Shown here: in pieces, positions 7,675 to 14,912 of the stretch | How positions within the stretch are numbered: the stretch's first letter is position 1 | Layout: the number at the start of each line of letters is the position of its first letter | Source of the DNA: CAZLFQ01 sp964625465 | GTDB taxonomy: Bacteria > Pseudomonadota > Alphaproteobacteria > Rickettsiales > Midichloriaceae | Reading direction: 5' to 3' | Assembly (NCBI GenBank): GCA_964625465.1 | Contig: CAZVFD010000033.1 | Span: 1 to 16,664 of the forward strand | Length of the DNA: 16,664 nt | Translations under genes and position numbers: made by a program | The notes under the pieces: generated by a model | What the model was told of the DNA's origin: nothing | The model's database searches: none | What the model saw: the letters and a program-made list of their open reading frames with translations, nothing else

Positions 7675-9495
7675 ATGAGCATCGCCAAACACAAAAGAAA
7701 TGATGTTCAAGGCTTAAGAGCGCTGGCAGTTATATCTGTAATGCTTTTTCATATAGATGAGTCATGGTTAAGTGGTGGATTTATTGGCGTAGACATCTTC
7801 TTCGTGATTTCAGGTTTTGTTATAACCTCTCTAATAACAAAGCAAGATAAGAGTTTTTCATTTCTTTCGTTTTACGGAGCTAGAATTAAAAGAATAGTAC
7901 CTGCATATTTATCTGTATTGATTGCAACCACTATATTAGCTTCTTTTCTTTTTGTTCCAGAGGACAATTTAAGATTTTTAAAAAGTCTTAGGTCTTCTCT
8001 AATGTTTTTAAGTAATAATTATTTTGGAGGATACCAAGATTATTTTTCTCCAAAATCTTACGAACTACCCTTGTTACATACATGGTCTTTGTCTGTGGAA
8101 ATGCAGTTTTACTTGTTCTTGCCATTATTATTAGTTTTTATAAATAGGAAGTACTTAGTAAAAGCTTTGGTATGCTTGATAATAGCGACTTTGCTTATAA
8201 CTCAGGTGCAGCTGTTAAGTGGGAAAAATATTTCGGTATACTTTTCTTTGCTAGCTCGCATTCCTGAATTTTTAATTGGATGTCTAGTTGCTATATTCCC
8301 TAAATATAAAGGCAAGTTCAACGAGCATTTAGCTTTGATAGGAATTATTTTTGTTACATCTAGCTTGTATTTTATAAATAGTAATTCTACGTTCCCAGGC
8401 TTATTGTCAATGCCGGTATGCATTGGAACAGCTTTAGTAATATATGCAAACAACTCAAGAGTTAATTTGTTTTTCTCAAATAGATTCTTAGTATTTATTG
8501 GAGATTTGTCATATTCATTGTATCTATGGCATTGGGTTGTTTTTTCAATTTATAGGTATGTACTTCAGTCTTACAAACTATCAATTTTGGAAATAATAAT
8601 TTGCTTTTTTGTGACTTTTATTACTTCTTACGTTTCTTATAAATGCATTGAAAATCCATTTAGAAAACTTGAATGTAAAAAGTTTATTATAAAATTCTCA
8701 CCAGTTTGTTTATGCTTGGTTGTCATCTATTATTTTTCTGAAAGCATAAATGATAAATATATGACTCTAATGCCTGAAGCTTGGACTAGGTATGCAGATG
8801 AATCGGCAATTTGTAATGATAAGATTATAGGAGAATGTATTAGAGGTGATAAAATCGCCCAAGACGAAATATTGCTAATTGGAGATAGCCATGCTGCGCA
8901 ATTGAATATTTTTGCCGATTTAGTAGGAAAAGCAACTAAAACAAAAATACGCGTGATTACTGCTAGTTCATGCGTGACAATTCCTACTTTCGATATGGAT
9001 GGCTTGCCAGATTGGTCTAAACCAGCATGTGAATTACAAATTAAAGAAGTGGAAAAGCATTTAATGTATGTCAATACTATAATTTTAGCAGGTATGTGGC
9101 AACATCATGCTCAAAGACCTTTATTTTTAAAAGCTCTACATGACTTTTTATCAAAGAATAAAAAACCTGTCATAGTGCTCGCGCAAGTACCAATGCTGAA
9201 TCAGAATATTCAGAGATCATTAAGGCTACAAAAATTCGGCATTAGTAACAACATTACCTTAGATCCTCTTTGGCATTCTTCAAATTTAAAAATTCAAGAA
9301 ATAACAGAGCAGTTTGACAATGCAAAATTTATTGATATTTCCAGATGGGAGCTGTTTTCTAACCCTCCTTTTTATAAAGATGATATAATCTATAAAGACA
9401 ACAATCACTTAAATGAAGTAGGCTCAAGAAAGTTAGGTGAATTTTTCCAGCAATATTTATACAATCATCACGACAATTTTATGTTTATAAATTAG
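7675..9495 (+). CDS. OatA-like membrane acyltransferase with C-terminal SGNH domain
   Basis: A 606-residue integral membrane O-acyltransferase predicted to acylate a cell-surface sugar polymer. The N-terminal acyltransferase-3 domain (about residues 8-350, roughly ten membrane helices) shows LRALAVISVMLFH (His26), GGFIGVDIFFVISGF, RIKRIVPAY, LHTWSLSVEMQFYLFLP and LWHWVVF. The extracytoplasmic SGNH hydrolase-like domain follows, with block I LIGDSHAAQ (Ser405) and block V DNNHLN (Asp575, His578). This fusion resembles OatA/LPS-type acetyltransferases; the acceptor (peptidoglycan, LPS or another glycan) cannot be told. ATG 7675 lies 12 bases after the putA TGA, with GAGGG overlapping that stop, so it is probably translated from the putA transcript. 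It lies between the two copies of the putA 3' end and looks inserted. Confidence 0.93.
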   Translation: MSIAKHKRNDVQGLRALAVISVMLFHIDESWLSGGFIGVDIFFVISGFVITSLITKQDKSFSFLSFYGARIKRIVPAYLSVLIATTILASFLFVPEDNLRFLKSLRSSLMFLSNNYFGGYQDYFSPKSYELPLLHTWSLSVEMQFYLFLPLLLVFINRKYLVKALVCLIIATLLITQVQLLSGKNISVYFSLLARIPEFLIGCLVAIFPKYKGKFNEHLALIGIIFVTSSLYFINSNSTFPGLLSMPVCIGTALVIYANNSRVNLFFSNRFLVFIGDLSYSLYLWHWVVFSIYRYVLQSYKLSILEIIICFFVTFITSYVSYKCIENPFRKLECKKFIIKFSPVCLCLVVIYYFSESINDKYMTLMPEAWTRYADESAICNDKIIGECIRGDKIAQDEILLIGDSHAAQLNIFADLVGKATKTKIRVITASSCVTIPTFDMDGLPDWSKPACELQIKEVEKHLMYVNTIILAGMWQHHAQRPLFLKALHDFLSKNKKPVIVLAQVPMLNQNIQRSLRLQKFGISNNITLDPLWHSSNLKIQEITEQFDNAKFIDISRWELFSNPPFYKDDIIYKDNNHLNEVGSRKLGEFFQQYLYNHHDNFMFIN

Positions 9496-9553
9496 TTGTA
9501 ACTCACTTTAACACTTCCTTACTCTCAGAACCTAAATCCAATCGAGATAAAAT

Positions 9554-9709
9554 GGGCGCAGGTTGGCACGCATCCGTTTGGTGGCGAGAATAATTCAGGC
9601 ACAGGCTTTAAAGCTGGTGGACCACATTATTTGCTAAGATTCATGACTGAACGCACCATAACAATCAACACCACTGCTATTGGTGGGAATATTGAGTTGT
9701 TGAGTTGAG
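9554..9709 (+). pseudogene. putA: 156-bp remnant of the putA 3' end
   Basis: This encodes the last ~51 residues of PutA, from GAQVGTHPFGG to the TGA at 9706-9708, without any upstream putA sequence. It is 94% identical to the end of intact putA, and eight of nine differences are silent. It has therefore not drifted as a pseudogene for long, or it was the end of a working putA until recently. It marks the right border of the segment carrying the acyltransferase gene. Confidence 0.92.
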
Positions 9710-9742
9710 AGAGTCTTTATAGTTTTTCATACTTCATTTTAA

Positions 9743-10981
9743 CTACTCACTAGCTGTATTAAATATAAAATCATTACAGGTTAGTTCAAGGTCGTCTTCA
9801 AAATATATTTGAAAATTATTTTTATTAGGGTAATGCATACTAGGGACAACATCTTCAGAAGCTAGTGTTACGACCGAATGGTAATGATAATGATTATGAA
9901 ATTTTAGGTCGCCGCATGATTTGATATTGAATTTACGTAAATCGATAACGTCATGTCCCTGTTTAAAACCTAAAATATTTATTTGATTATCTTTTTCAAC
10001 TATATTTGGAACCTTGATAATCCACTTATCAAATTCTTTAAGTTCAGGATCATAAGCAGTAGAACCAACGCAATAAACTGCATTTTTATTCTCTGAGACT
10101 GTTCCTGAAAAATAACTTTCTTTAGTGCAGGATTTTTTGTAATAATGTTCTTCTTTATAACACTCTGCTGAATCTTTTAATAGCAAGGCATTTGAATTTT
10201 TTTCTGGGTTGTTATTAAATATAAAATCATTACAAGTTAGCCCTTTTGTACCAATAAAGCTTACTTCAAGCTGTTGCACTTTATTTGTTGCCGAATTTTT
10301 TATTGATATATTAATTCCTGACTTCGTATTTTGTGTAACTTTAAGATCTTCACAATTGGTATTGAATTCTCTTAAATCAATTTTATCTGTTCCTCTATGC
10401 AACCAGTTGATTTTAATTTTATCATCAACATTTGGCACTTTAATAAGCCATTTCTGTAATTCAGTTTTAGGCTTGCCTTTATAGGGCTCTCTAGATCCTT
10501 GGCATGTGACAATTTTTTCATTGGCATCATGGGCGCAACCTAATGTGATAACTTTAGAGTTATCATAATATTCTGGGTCAATTGGTTTTTCATTTTTTAG
10601 AGTTGGACATTTATAATCTGAGGATTGTGGCAAAGACTTTTCTGCAAAATAACTATTAATAGCCTTTGAAGAGAAATAATCCAAAACTGCTGCTGGTATA
10701 AGTGCAGATAATGTTAAGGGATTGATATGATGGTAATAGGTAGGTACTAAAGATTCTTCCCACTCCATTATTGAGTCATATATAGATTTTAATAACTTTT
10801 GATCTGCTAGCTGGCCAAATTTTCTGTAGAGGTCTTGAAGATCTTTAAATCCACCTAATCCAATTGCATGTTTTATGGCACCAATTTGCTGTGCATTCTT
10901 TGAATATTTGAAATATTGATATCCAGCTATTCCTAAGNNNNNNNNNNTTCCTAAGACAGTTGATGTTAAAATTGGTAACAT
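9743..10981 (-). CDS. unrecognised protein with N-terminal hydrophobic segment and two tandem ~152-residue repeats
   Basis: About 412 residues as assembled. The first ~20 residues (MLPILTSTVLG...LGIAGYQYF) form a hydrophobic anchor or signal-like segment, interrupted by ten Ns. A second hydrophobic stretch (LTLSALIPAAVLDYF) lies near residue 90. Two homologous units follow, each with a Cys-Gly-Ser or Cys-Val-Gly-Ser motif, KWxIKVPN, Gx-D-x-IDLRxFN, a C-x-DLK motif and a closing LTCNDFIFN. The DNA of the two unit ends matches at 27 of 28 bases (9757-9784 and 10213-10240). The paired cysteines suggest disulfides outside the cytoplasm, and the DxIDLRxF motif resembles the terminal part of RTX/serralysin beta-rolls, though no GGxGxD repeats are present. 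ATG 10981 was chosen over the in-frame TTG at 10987. The function is unknown. Confidence 0.75.
   Translation of the reverse strand: MLPILTSTVLGXXXXLGIAGYQYFKYSKNAQQIGAIKHAIGLGGFKDLQDLYRKFGQLADQKLLKSIYDSIMEWEESLVPTYYHHINPLTLSALIPAAVLDYFSSKAINSYFAEKSLPQSSDYKCPTLKNEKPIDPEYYDNSKVITLGCAHDANEKIVTCQGSREPYKGKPKTELQKWLIKVPNVDDKIKINWLHRGTDKIDLREFNTNCEDLKVTQNTKSGINISIKNSATNKVQQLEVSFIGTKGLTCNDFIFNNNPEKNSNALLLKDSAECYKEEHYYKKSCTKESYFSGTVSENKNAVYCVGSTAYDPELKEFDKWIIKVPNIVEKDNQINILGFKQGHDVIDLRKFNIKSCGDLKFHNHYHYHSVVTLASEDVVPSMHYPNKNNFQIYFEDDLELTCNDFIFNTASE
10938..10947. other. 10-N assembly gap
   Basis: Ten Ns interrupt the 5' part of the gene at 9743-10981. The same eight bases, TTCCTAAG, stand on both sides (10930-10937 and 10948-10955). 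Removing the Ns and one copy of the eight bases keeps the reading frame and gives MLPILTSTVLGIAGYQYF, a continuous hydrophobic segment. The gap may therefore be two overlapping contig ends, not missing sequence. Confidence 0.9.
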
Positions 10982-11013
10982 ATTCAATACATTGTATGTT
11001 TGTTGTGAGTATT

Positions 11014-11019
11014 ATTATA
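11014..11019 (-). promoter_or_regulatory. possible -10 box for the two-repeat protein gene
   Basis: On the minus strand there is a perfect TATAAT 32 bases before ATG 10981. No convincing -35 lies at the right distance. Confidence 0.4.
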
Positions 11020-11113
11020 CAATGCCAATGTTAAGGAAATATTAAGCTTGAATTAAGGTTATATTAAGTTTTTTGTTTAATAGCATAAGATAATACAGTG
11101 TTTGTATCATTGC

Positions 11114-11185
11114 CGAGAAATTTGAGGTCTAAGTTTCTCGCAGCGTAATAAAGCCCTTAGCCTAAGTTCAGGGTTTTTGCGCTGC
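11114..11185. other. two adjacent stem-loops, possible structured RNA or palindromic repeat
   Basis: In the 310-bp non-coding stretch 10982-11291, CGAGAAA (11114-11120) pairs with TTTCTCG (11134-11140). GCAGCG (11140-11145) pairs with CGCTGC (11180-11185) around an inner AAGCCCT/AGGGTTT stem with one G-U pair. The segment is richer in G and C than the surrounding DNA. On the minus strand it is also open for 28 codons (MIQQRKNPEL...), probably by chance. Apart from this, element C and the -10 box above, the stretch shows nothing recognisable. Confidence 0.4.
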
Positions 11186-11212
11186 TGAATCATCAACTAA
11201 CATATGTTTGTT

Positions 11213-11278
11213 GTCATCCTCGTGTTTAACACGAGGATCTCATTTTAAGATAGACCAAGTGTCAATCACTAGGATGAC
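11213..11278. repeat. palindromic element C (GTCAT...ATGAC)
   Basis: The left arm is ATCCTCGTGTT (11216-11226), one loop base, AACACGAGGAT (11228-11238). The right arm is the CTAGTG type with one mismatch (CCAAGTG, loop TCAAT, CACTAGG). It is the reverse-orientation counterpart of element A. It begins 13 bases after the gltX stop and may fold in the 3' end of the eno-dapF-gltX transcript, although no T-run marks it as an intrinsic terminator. Confidence 0.85.
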
Positions 11279-11291
11279 GACTGCTTACGGA

Positions 11292-12755
11292 TTAAGCAGT
11301 AGCCTTATTTGCTCTTGCACCATCACTTGAATTATCAACTTTTAACATCTTTGTTTTAACTTCTTCTGAAATTTTTATATCAACCTTTATCTTATCAGAG
11401 TTGTTTTCAAGCCTTGTCATTACCTCTTCCTTCCCCAAAACTTCCATAACTTCATAAATACCAGGGGCGGCGAAGGTGCCAAGCACACCAGCGCGAAGCG
11501 CCATCATAGCTGCGGCAGGTTTTTTGCCTTGTGACTCTACATGTTTATTACAAACATCTTTAATGGATTCATGGTTCCAGTCTTCTAACTTACTAAGAAT
11601 GTCTTTCAGCTCGACCAGCAGTTCCTTGCCTCCTTTTTCCAAAACTTCCTTAGATTTCTCATCCAATTCTTTAGCTTTGGCAACGTATATCTTAGCGCCT
11701 TCAACAATCTCATTTAAGGTATGCGCACGATTTTTTAACCCACTCAAACCTTTTCTAATTCTTTGCAAAACTACAGGGTTAGTAAAACTTGGCGATATCA
11801 TGTCAAACAACTTATCTTCATCCATGCTACGCATGTAATGAGCATTGATGAAGTTGAGTTTATCAATGTCAAAACGTGCGCCTGATTTTCCGCAATGATC
11901 CAAACCAAACCATTCAATAGCTTTATCCATTGGTATAATTTCATCATCACCATGTCCCCAACCTAATCGCAGCAAATGATTGTTCACTGCCTCAGGTAAG
12001 TAGCCCATATTTCTATATTCAAAAATTCCTAATGCGCCTTTGCGTTTAGAAAGTTTTTTTCCTTCTTTATCTAATATCAATGGAATGTGCGCAAACTCTG
12101 GCACGTTCCAGCCCATCGCAATGTAAATTTGTTTTTGCCTGAATGCATTAGTCAAATGGTCATCCCCACGAATGATATGCGTAATGCCCATATCATGATC
12201 ATCCACAACCACAGCCAACATATATGTAGGAGTGCCGTCAGAACGCAGCATTATCATGTCATCAAGTTCCGAATTCTCAACCGTAATCTCACCCTGAATT
12301 AGATCTTTAATGACAGTCGCACCATCTTGCGGCGCTTTTAACCTAATGGTTGGTTTTACACCTGCTGGTGATTGTGATGCATCCTTATCTCTCCACGGGC
12401 TTCTGAATTTCGCATTTGGGTTTGCCTCACGAAACTTTTCAATTTCTTCCTGTGTGCTATAACAAAAATATGCGTTGCCTTTTGCTACCATATCGCGAGC
12501 AACTTCTTCATGGCGCTTTTGATTTTTTGCTTGGAAAACAATGTCACCATCATGCTCCAAGCCAAGCCATTTTAAATCTTCTAAAATTGCTTTTGTTGCT
12601 TCAGGGGTTGAACGTTCTTTATCGGTATCTTCAATACGAAGCAGGTATTTGCCACCATGGTGTCTTGCGAATAAAAAATTATATAATCCAGTACGTGCAC
12701 TTCCAGTGTGCAAATATCCTGTTGGTGATGGCGCAAAGCGAGTAATTACTGTCAT
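11292..12755 (-). CDS. gltX: glutamate--tRNA ligase
   Basis: A class I aminoacyl-tRNA synthetase that charges tRNA-Glu (and, in many alphaproteobacteria, tRNA-Gln for later amidation). The 487-residue protein has the HIGH-type motif HTGS at residues 16-19 within FAPSPTGYLHTGSART, the RIEDTDKERS segment, RGDDHLTNAFRQ, and the KMSKS-type motif KLSKR at 234-238. The anticodon-binding C-terminal half is helical and ends in a ~35-residue charged tail rich in Lys and Glu, slightly longer than usual. Its ATG overlaps the dapF stop by four bases (ATGA), indicating translational coupling as the last gene of the eno-dapF-gltX operon. Alphaproteobacteria often have two gltX copies with different tRNA specificity, and the sequence does not show which this is. 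Confidence 0.97.
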   Translation of the reverse strand: MTVITRFAPSPTGYLHTGSARTGLYNFLFARHHGGKYLLRIEDTDKERSTPEATKAILEDLKWLGLEHDGDIVFQAKNQKRHEEVARDMVAKGNAYFCYSTQEEIEKFREANPNAKFRSPWRDKDASQSPAGVKPTIRLKAPQDGATVIKDLIQGEITVENSELDDMIMLRSDGTPTYMLAVVVDDHDMGITHIIRGDDHLTNAFRQKQIYIAMGWNVPEFAHIPLILDKEGKKLSKRKGALGIFEYRNMGYLPEAVNNHLLRLGWGHGDDEIIPMDKAIEWFGLDHCGKSGARFDIDKLNFINAHYMRSMDEDKLFDMISPSFTNPVVLQRIRKGLSGLKNRAHTLNEIVEGAKIYVAKAKELDEKSKEVLEKGGKELLVELKDILSKLEDWNHESIKDVCNKHVESQGKKPAAAMMALRAGVLGTFAAPGIYEVMEVLGKEEVMTRLENNSDKIKVDIKISEEVKTKMLKVDNSSDGARANKATA

Positions 12756-13540
12756 AGAGCAATTTCACCTTCGAATACTTTTGTCGCAGAGCCAGTCATG
12801 AGAATTGAATTATCATTCGAATACTCAATTTTCAGAACTCCTCCTTTGAGATTGATGTTTGCTGAATTGCCAACCATACCTAATTTATTTGCCACAGAGA
12901 ATGTTGCGCACGCCCCACTTCCACAAGCAATTGTTTCACCTGTGCCGCGTTCCCAAACACGTAATTTTATATTTTGGTTATCTACTACTTGAGCAAAATC
13001 GACGTTAGTTCTATTTGGAAATAGTTTATCATTTTCAAATTTCGCACCAATTTCTTTAACACTATATTTGTCTGAATCTTGAACAAAAACAACGAAGTGC
13101 GGGTTCCCCATACTAACTGCATGACCTTTTACACCGTCTTTCCAAATATCCATTGGGTCAACTTCATGACTTAATGGAATTTTATTCCATTCAAAATTAG
13201 GCTTACCCATATTCACAGTAATTTGTTCTGGGCTTTTATATACGGTCTCAAGAATCTTTTCACCAACTTGCACAGTCGAGTTTGGTTTTCCAATTAGCAT
13301 TGAAACACAGCGCGTAGCATTTCCACAAGCTTCAGCGCGGCTACCGTCTGGATTATAAATTTCCATCTCGCAATCAGCCTTGCTCGAGTTTTTAAGAACA
13401 ATAAATTGGTCACAACCAATTCCAAAATTACGATCACATAATTTTTGGATATCTGTAGTTGATAGTTTCTGTTGGTTTTGGCGAAAATCTACGATTATAA
13501 AATCGTTTCCAAGCCCATGCATTTTTACAAATTTTAACAT
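12752..13540 (-). CDS. dapF: diaminopimelate epimerase
   Basis: Interconverts LL- and meso-diaminopimelate in the cytoplasm, for lysine and peptidoglycan synthesis. The 262 residues show the starting motif FVKMHGLGNDF, the first active-site cysteine in EACGNATR (Cys72), NPHFVVFV, ERGTGET, and the second active-site cysteine in ACGSGACA (Cys206). The length is near the family norm. ATG 13540 was chosen: it overlaps the eno stop by one base (TGATG). A GTG one codon upstream (13543) would overlap by four bases and cannot be excluded. Its presence implies that the organism still makes a DAP-containing cell wall. Confidence 0.97.
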   Translation of the reverse strand: MLKFVKMHGLGNDFIIVDFRQNQQKLSTTDIQKLCDRNFGIGCDQFIVLKNSSKADCEMEIYNPDGSRAEACGNATRCVSMLIGKPNSTVQVGEKILETVYKSPEQITVNMGKPNFEWNKIPLSHEVDPMDIWKDGVKGHAVSMGNPHFVVFVQDSDKYSVKEIGAKFENDKLFPNRTNVDFAQVVDNQNIKLRVWERGTGETIACGSGACATFSVANKLGMVGNSANINLKGGVLKIEYSNDNSILMTGSATKVFEGEIAL

Positions 13541-14766
13541 CACAGCGATTCTTCAATTCTAATTAGTTCGTTATACTTACACACCCTGTCAGTCCTGCAC
13601 AAAGAGCCTGTTTTAATCTGGCCAGAATCTGTACCAACTGCCAAGTGAGAAATTGAGGTATCCTCAGTCTCTCCAGAACGGTGCGAGATGATGGTATTAT
13701 AACCATTTTCTTTAGCTAATCTCATGGTATTTAATGTTTCAGTGAGTGTACCAATTTGGTTTAGCTTTATCAGAATTGAGTTCGCTAAACCTTTTTTGAT
13801 GCCATCCCTTAAAATTTCTGTGTTTGTAACGAACAAATCATCGCCAACTATCTGAATTTGCTTGCCTAAAGCTTTAGTCATAATCTTCCAGCCATGTTCA
13901 TCATGTTCAGACATTGGGTCTTCGATAGAGACAATCGGGTATTCATGCACTAGTGTTTCATAATACTTCACCATCCCTTCTGGCTTCATGGAAAGTCCCT
14001 CGCCTTTCATCTCGTATTTGCCATCAATATAGAACTCGCTTGCAGCACAATCCAAAGCCAGAGCAATATCTTTGCCCGCTTTGTAACCAGCTTTCTCAAT
14101 AGCATTTAAAATAAAATCTAAAGCTTCTTTTGCAGATCTCAAGTTAGGTGCAAAGCCACCCTCATCGCCTATGTTTGTATTATATCCCTTAGTTTTCAGG
14201 AGTTTTTTAAGAGTATGGAATACTTCCGCGCCTTGCCTTACTGATTCTCTAATTGACTGATTCTTCATCGGTACAATCATGAATTCTTGAATATCAATTG
14301 GGTTATCCGCATGCGCGCCGCCATTAATGATATTCATCATCGGTCTAGGTAAAGTCTTCCCATTGCCAATATATTTATAGAATGGAACTAACTGTAATTC
14401 GGCTTTTGCTTTGGCGAAGGCTAGTGAACAGGCCAATATTGCATTAGCGCCTAACTTTTCTTTATTAGGGGTGCCATCCAAAGAAATTAGTAAATTATCG
14501 AAAAGTTCTTGGTCATTAAATTCTTTATTTATAACTGCATTCTTAATAACTGTTTCCACATTTTTAACTGCTTTAAGAGTGCCTTTTCCTAAATATCTGT
14601 CGCCACCATCTCTTAGCTCAATTGCCTCTTTGGTTCCAACAGATGCTCCACTCGGCACGGCCGCTCTACCAATGCAGCCACCTTCAAGTTTTACATCGAC
14701 TTCAACCGTTGGGTTGCCTCTACTGTCTAATATTTCGCGTGCTTTAAGATTTACAATTTTTGCCAT
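13540..14766 (-). CDS. eno: enolase
   Basis: Converts 2-phosphoglycerate to phosphoenolpyruvate in glycolysis and gluconeogenesis. At 408 residues it is somewhat shorter than the usual ~425, with small internal losses rather than truncation: it runs from KAREILDSRGNPTVE to the standard end KYNELIRIEESL. The expected residues are present: His152 and Glu161 (GGAHADN, IQEF), Glu202 (GDEGGFAP), metal ligands Asp239, Glu282 and the VGDD pair 309-310, Lys334 (ILIKLNQIGT), His362 (SHRSGETED) and Lys385 (IKTGS). The loop SIEDPMSEHDEHGW has Pro where SIEDG is usual. A strong AGAGGA (14771-14776) precedes the ATG. It is the first gene of the operon with dapF and gltX. Rickettsia lacks glycolysis, so this gene points to another rickettsial lineage. 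Confidence 0.98.
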   Translation of the reverse strand: MAKIVNLKAREILDSRGNPTVEVDVKLEGGCIGRAAVPSGASVGTKEAIELRDGGDRYLGKGTLKAVKNVETVIKNAVINKEFNDQELFDNLLISLDGTPNKEKLGANAILACSLAFAKAKAELQLVPFYKYIGNGKTLPRPMMNIINGGAHADNPIDIQEFMIVPMKNQSIRESVRQGAEVFHTLKKLLKTKGYNTNIGDEGGFAPNLRSAKEALDFILNAIEKAGYKAGKDIALALDCAASEFYIDGKYEMKGEGLSMKPEGMVKYYETLVHEYPIVSIEDPMSEHDEHGWKIMTKALGKQIQIVGDDLFVTNTEILRDGIKKGLANSILIKLNQIGTLTETLNTMRLAKENGYNTIISHRSGETEDTSISHLAVGTDSGQIKTGSLCRTDRVCKYNELIRIEESL

Positions 14767-14783
14767 TTTTTCCTCTTGTTTCT

Positions 14784-14851
14784 GTCATCATCGGGCTTGA
14801 CCCGATGATCCATATATTAAAGTGGATCCTAGTGTCAAGCACTAGGATGAC
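14784..14851. repeat. palindromic element D (GTCAT...ATGAC)
   Basis: The left arm is ATCATCGGG (14787-14795), loop CTTGA, CCCGATGAT (14801-14809). The right arm is ATCCTAGTG (14826-14834), loop TCAAG, CACTAGGAT (14840-14848). Both stems are perfect 9-bp pairs. The left arm is shared with element B; the right arm is the intact form of the degenerate arms of A and C. It lies 18 bases upstream of the eno ATG. Confidence 0.88.
14811..14838 (-). promoter_or_regulatory. candidate eno operon promoter inside palindromic element D
   Basis: On the minus strand, a perfect TTGACA (14838-14833) formed by the loop of the right arm is followed after 16 bases by TATATG (14816-14811) in the linker. Transcription would begin near 14804, so the second hairpin would fold in the eno leader, ahead of the AGAGGA ribosome binding site. 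The -10 match is only 4 of 6. Confidence 0.45.
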
Positions 14852-14912
14852 AGTTAATACGTTTTTCAAGCACCATTCTTGTGCATTACATAACTAATTG
14901 CAACTTTAAAAT

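Noticed and set aside
9743..10981. Classification as an RTX toxin or serralysin
   Set aside because: Only the IDLRxF-type motif is similar; there are no GGxGxD nonapeptide repeats and no protease motif.
11213..11278. Rho-independent terminator for the gltX operon
   Set aside because: The stems are strong but no T-run follows on the minus strand, so a terminator role is possible but not supported.
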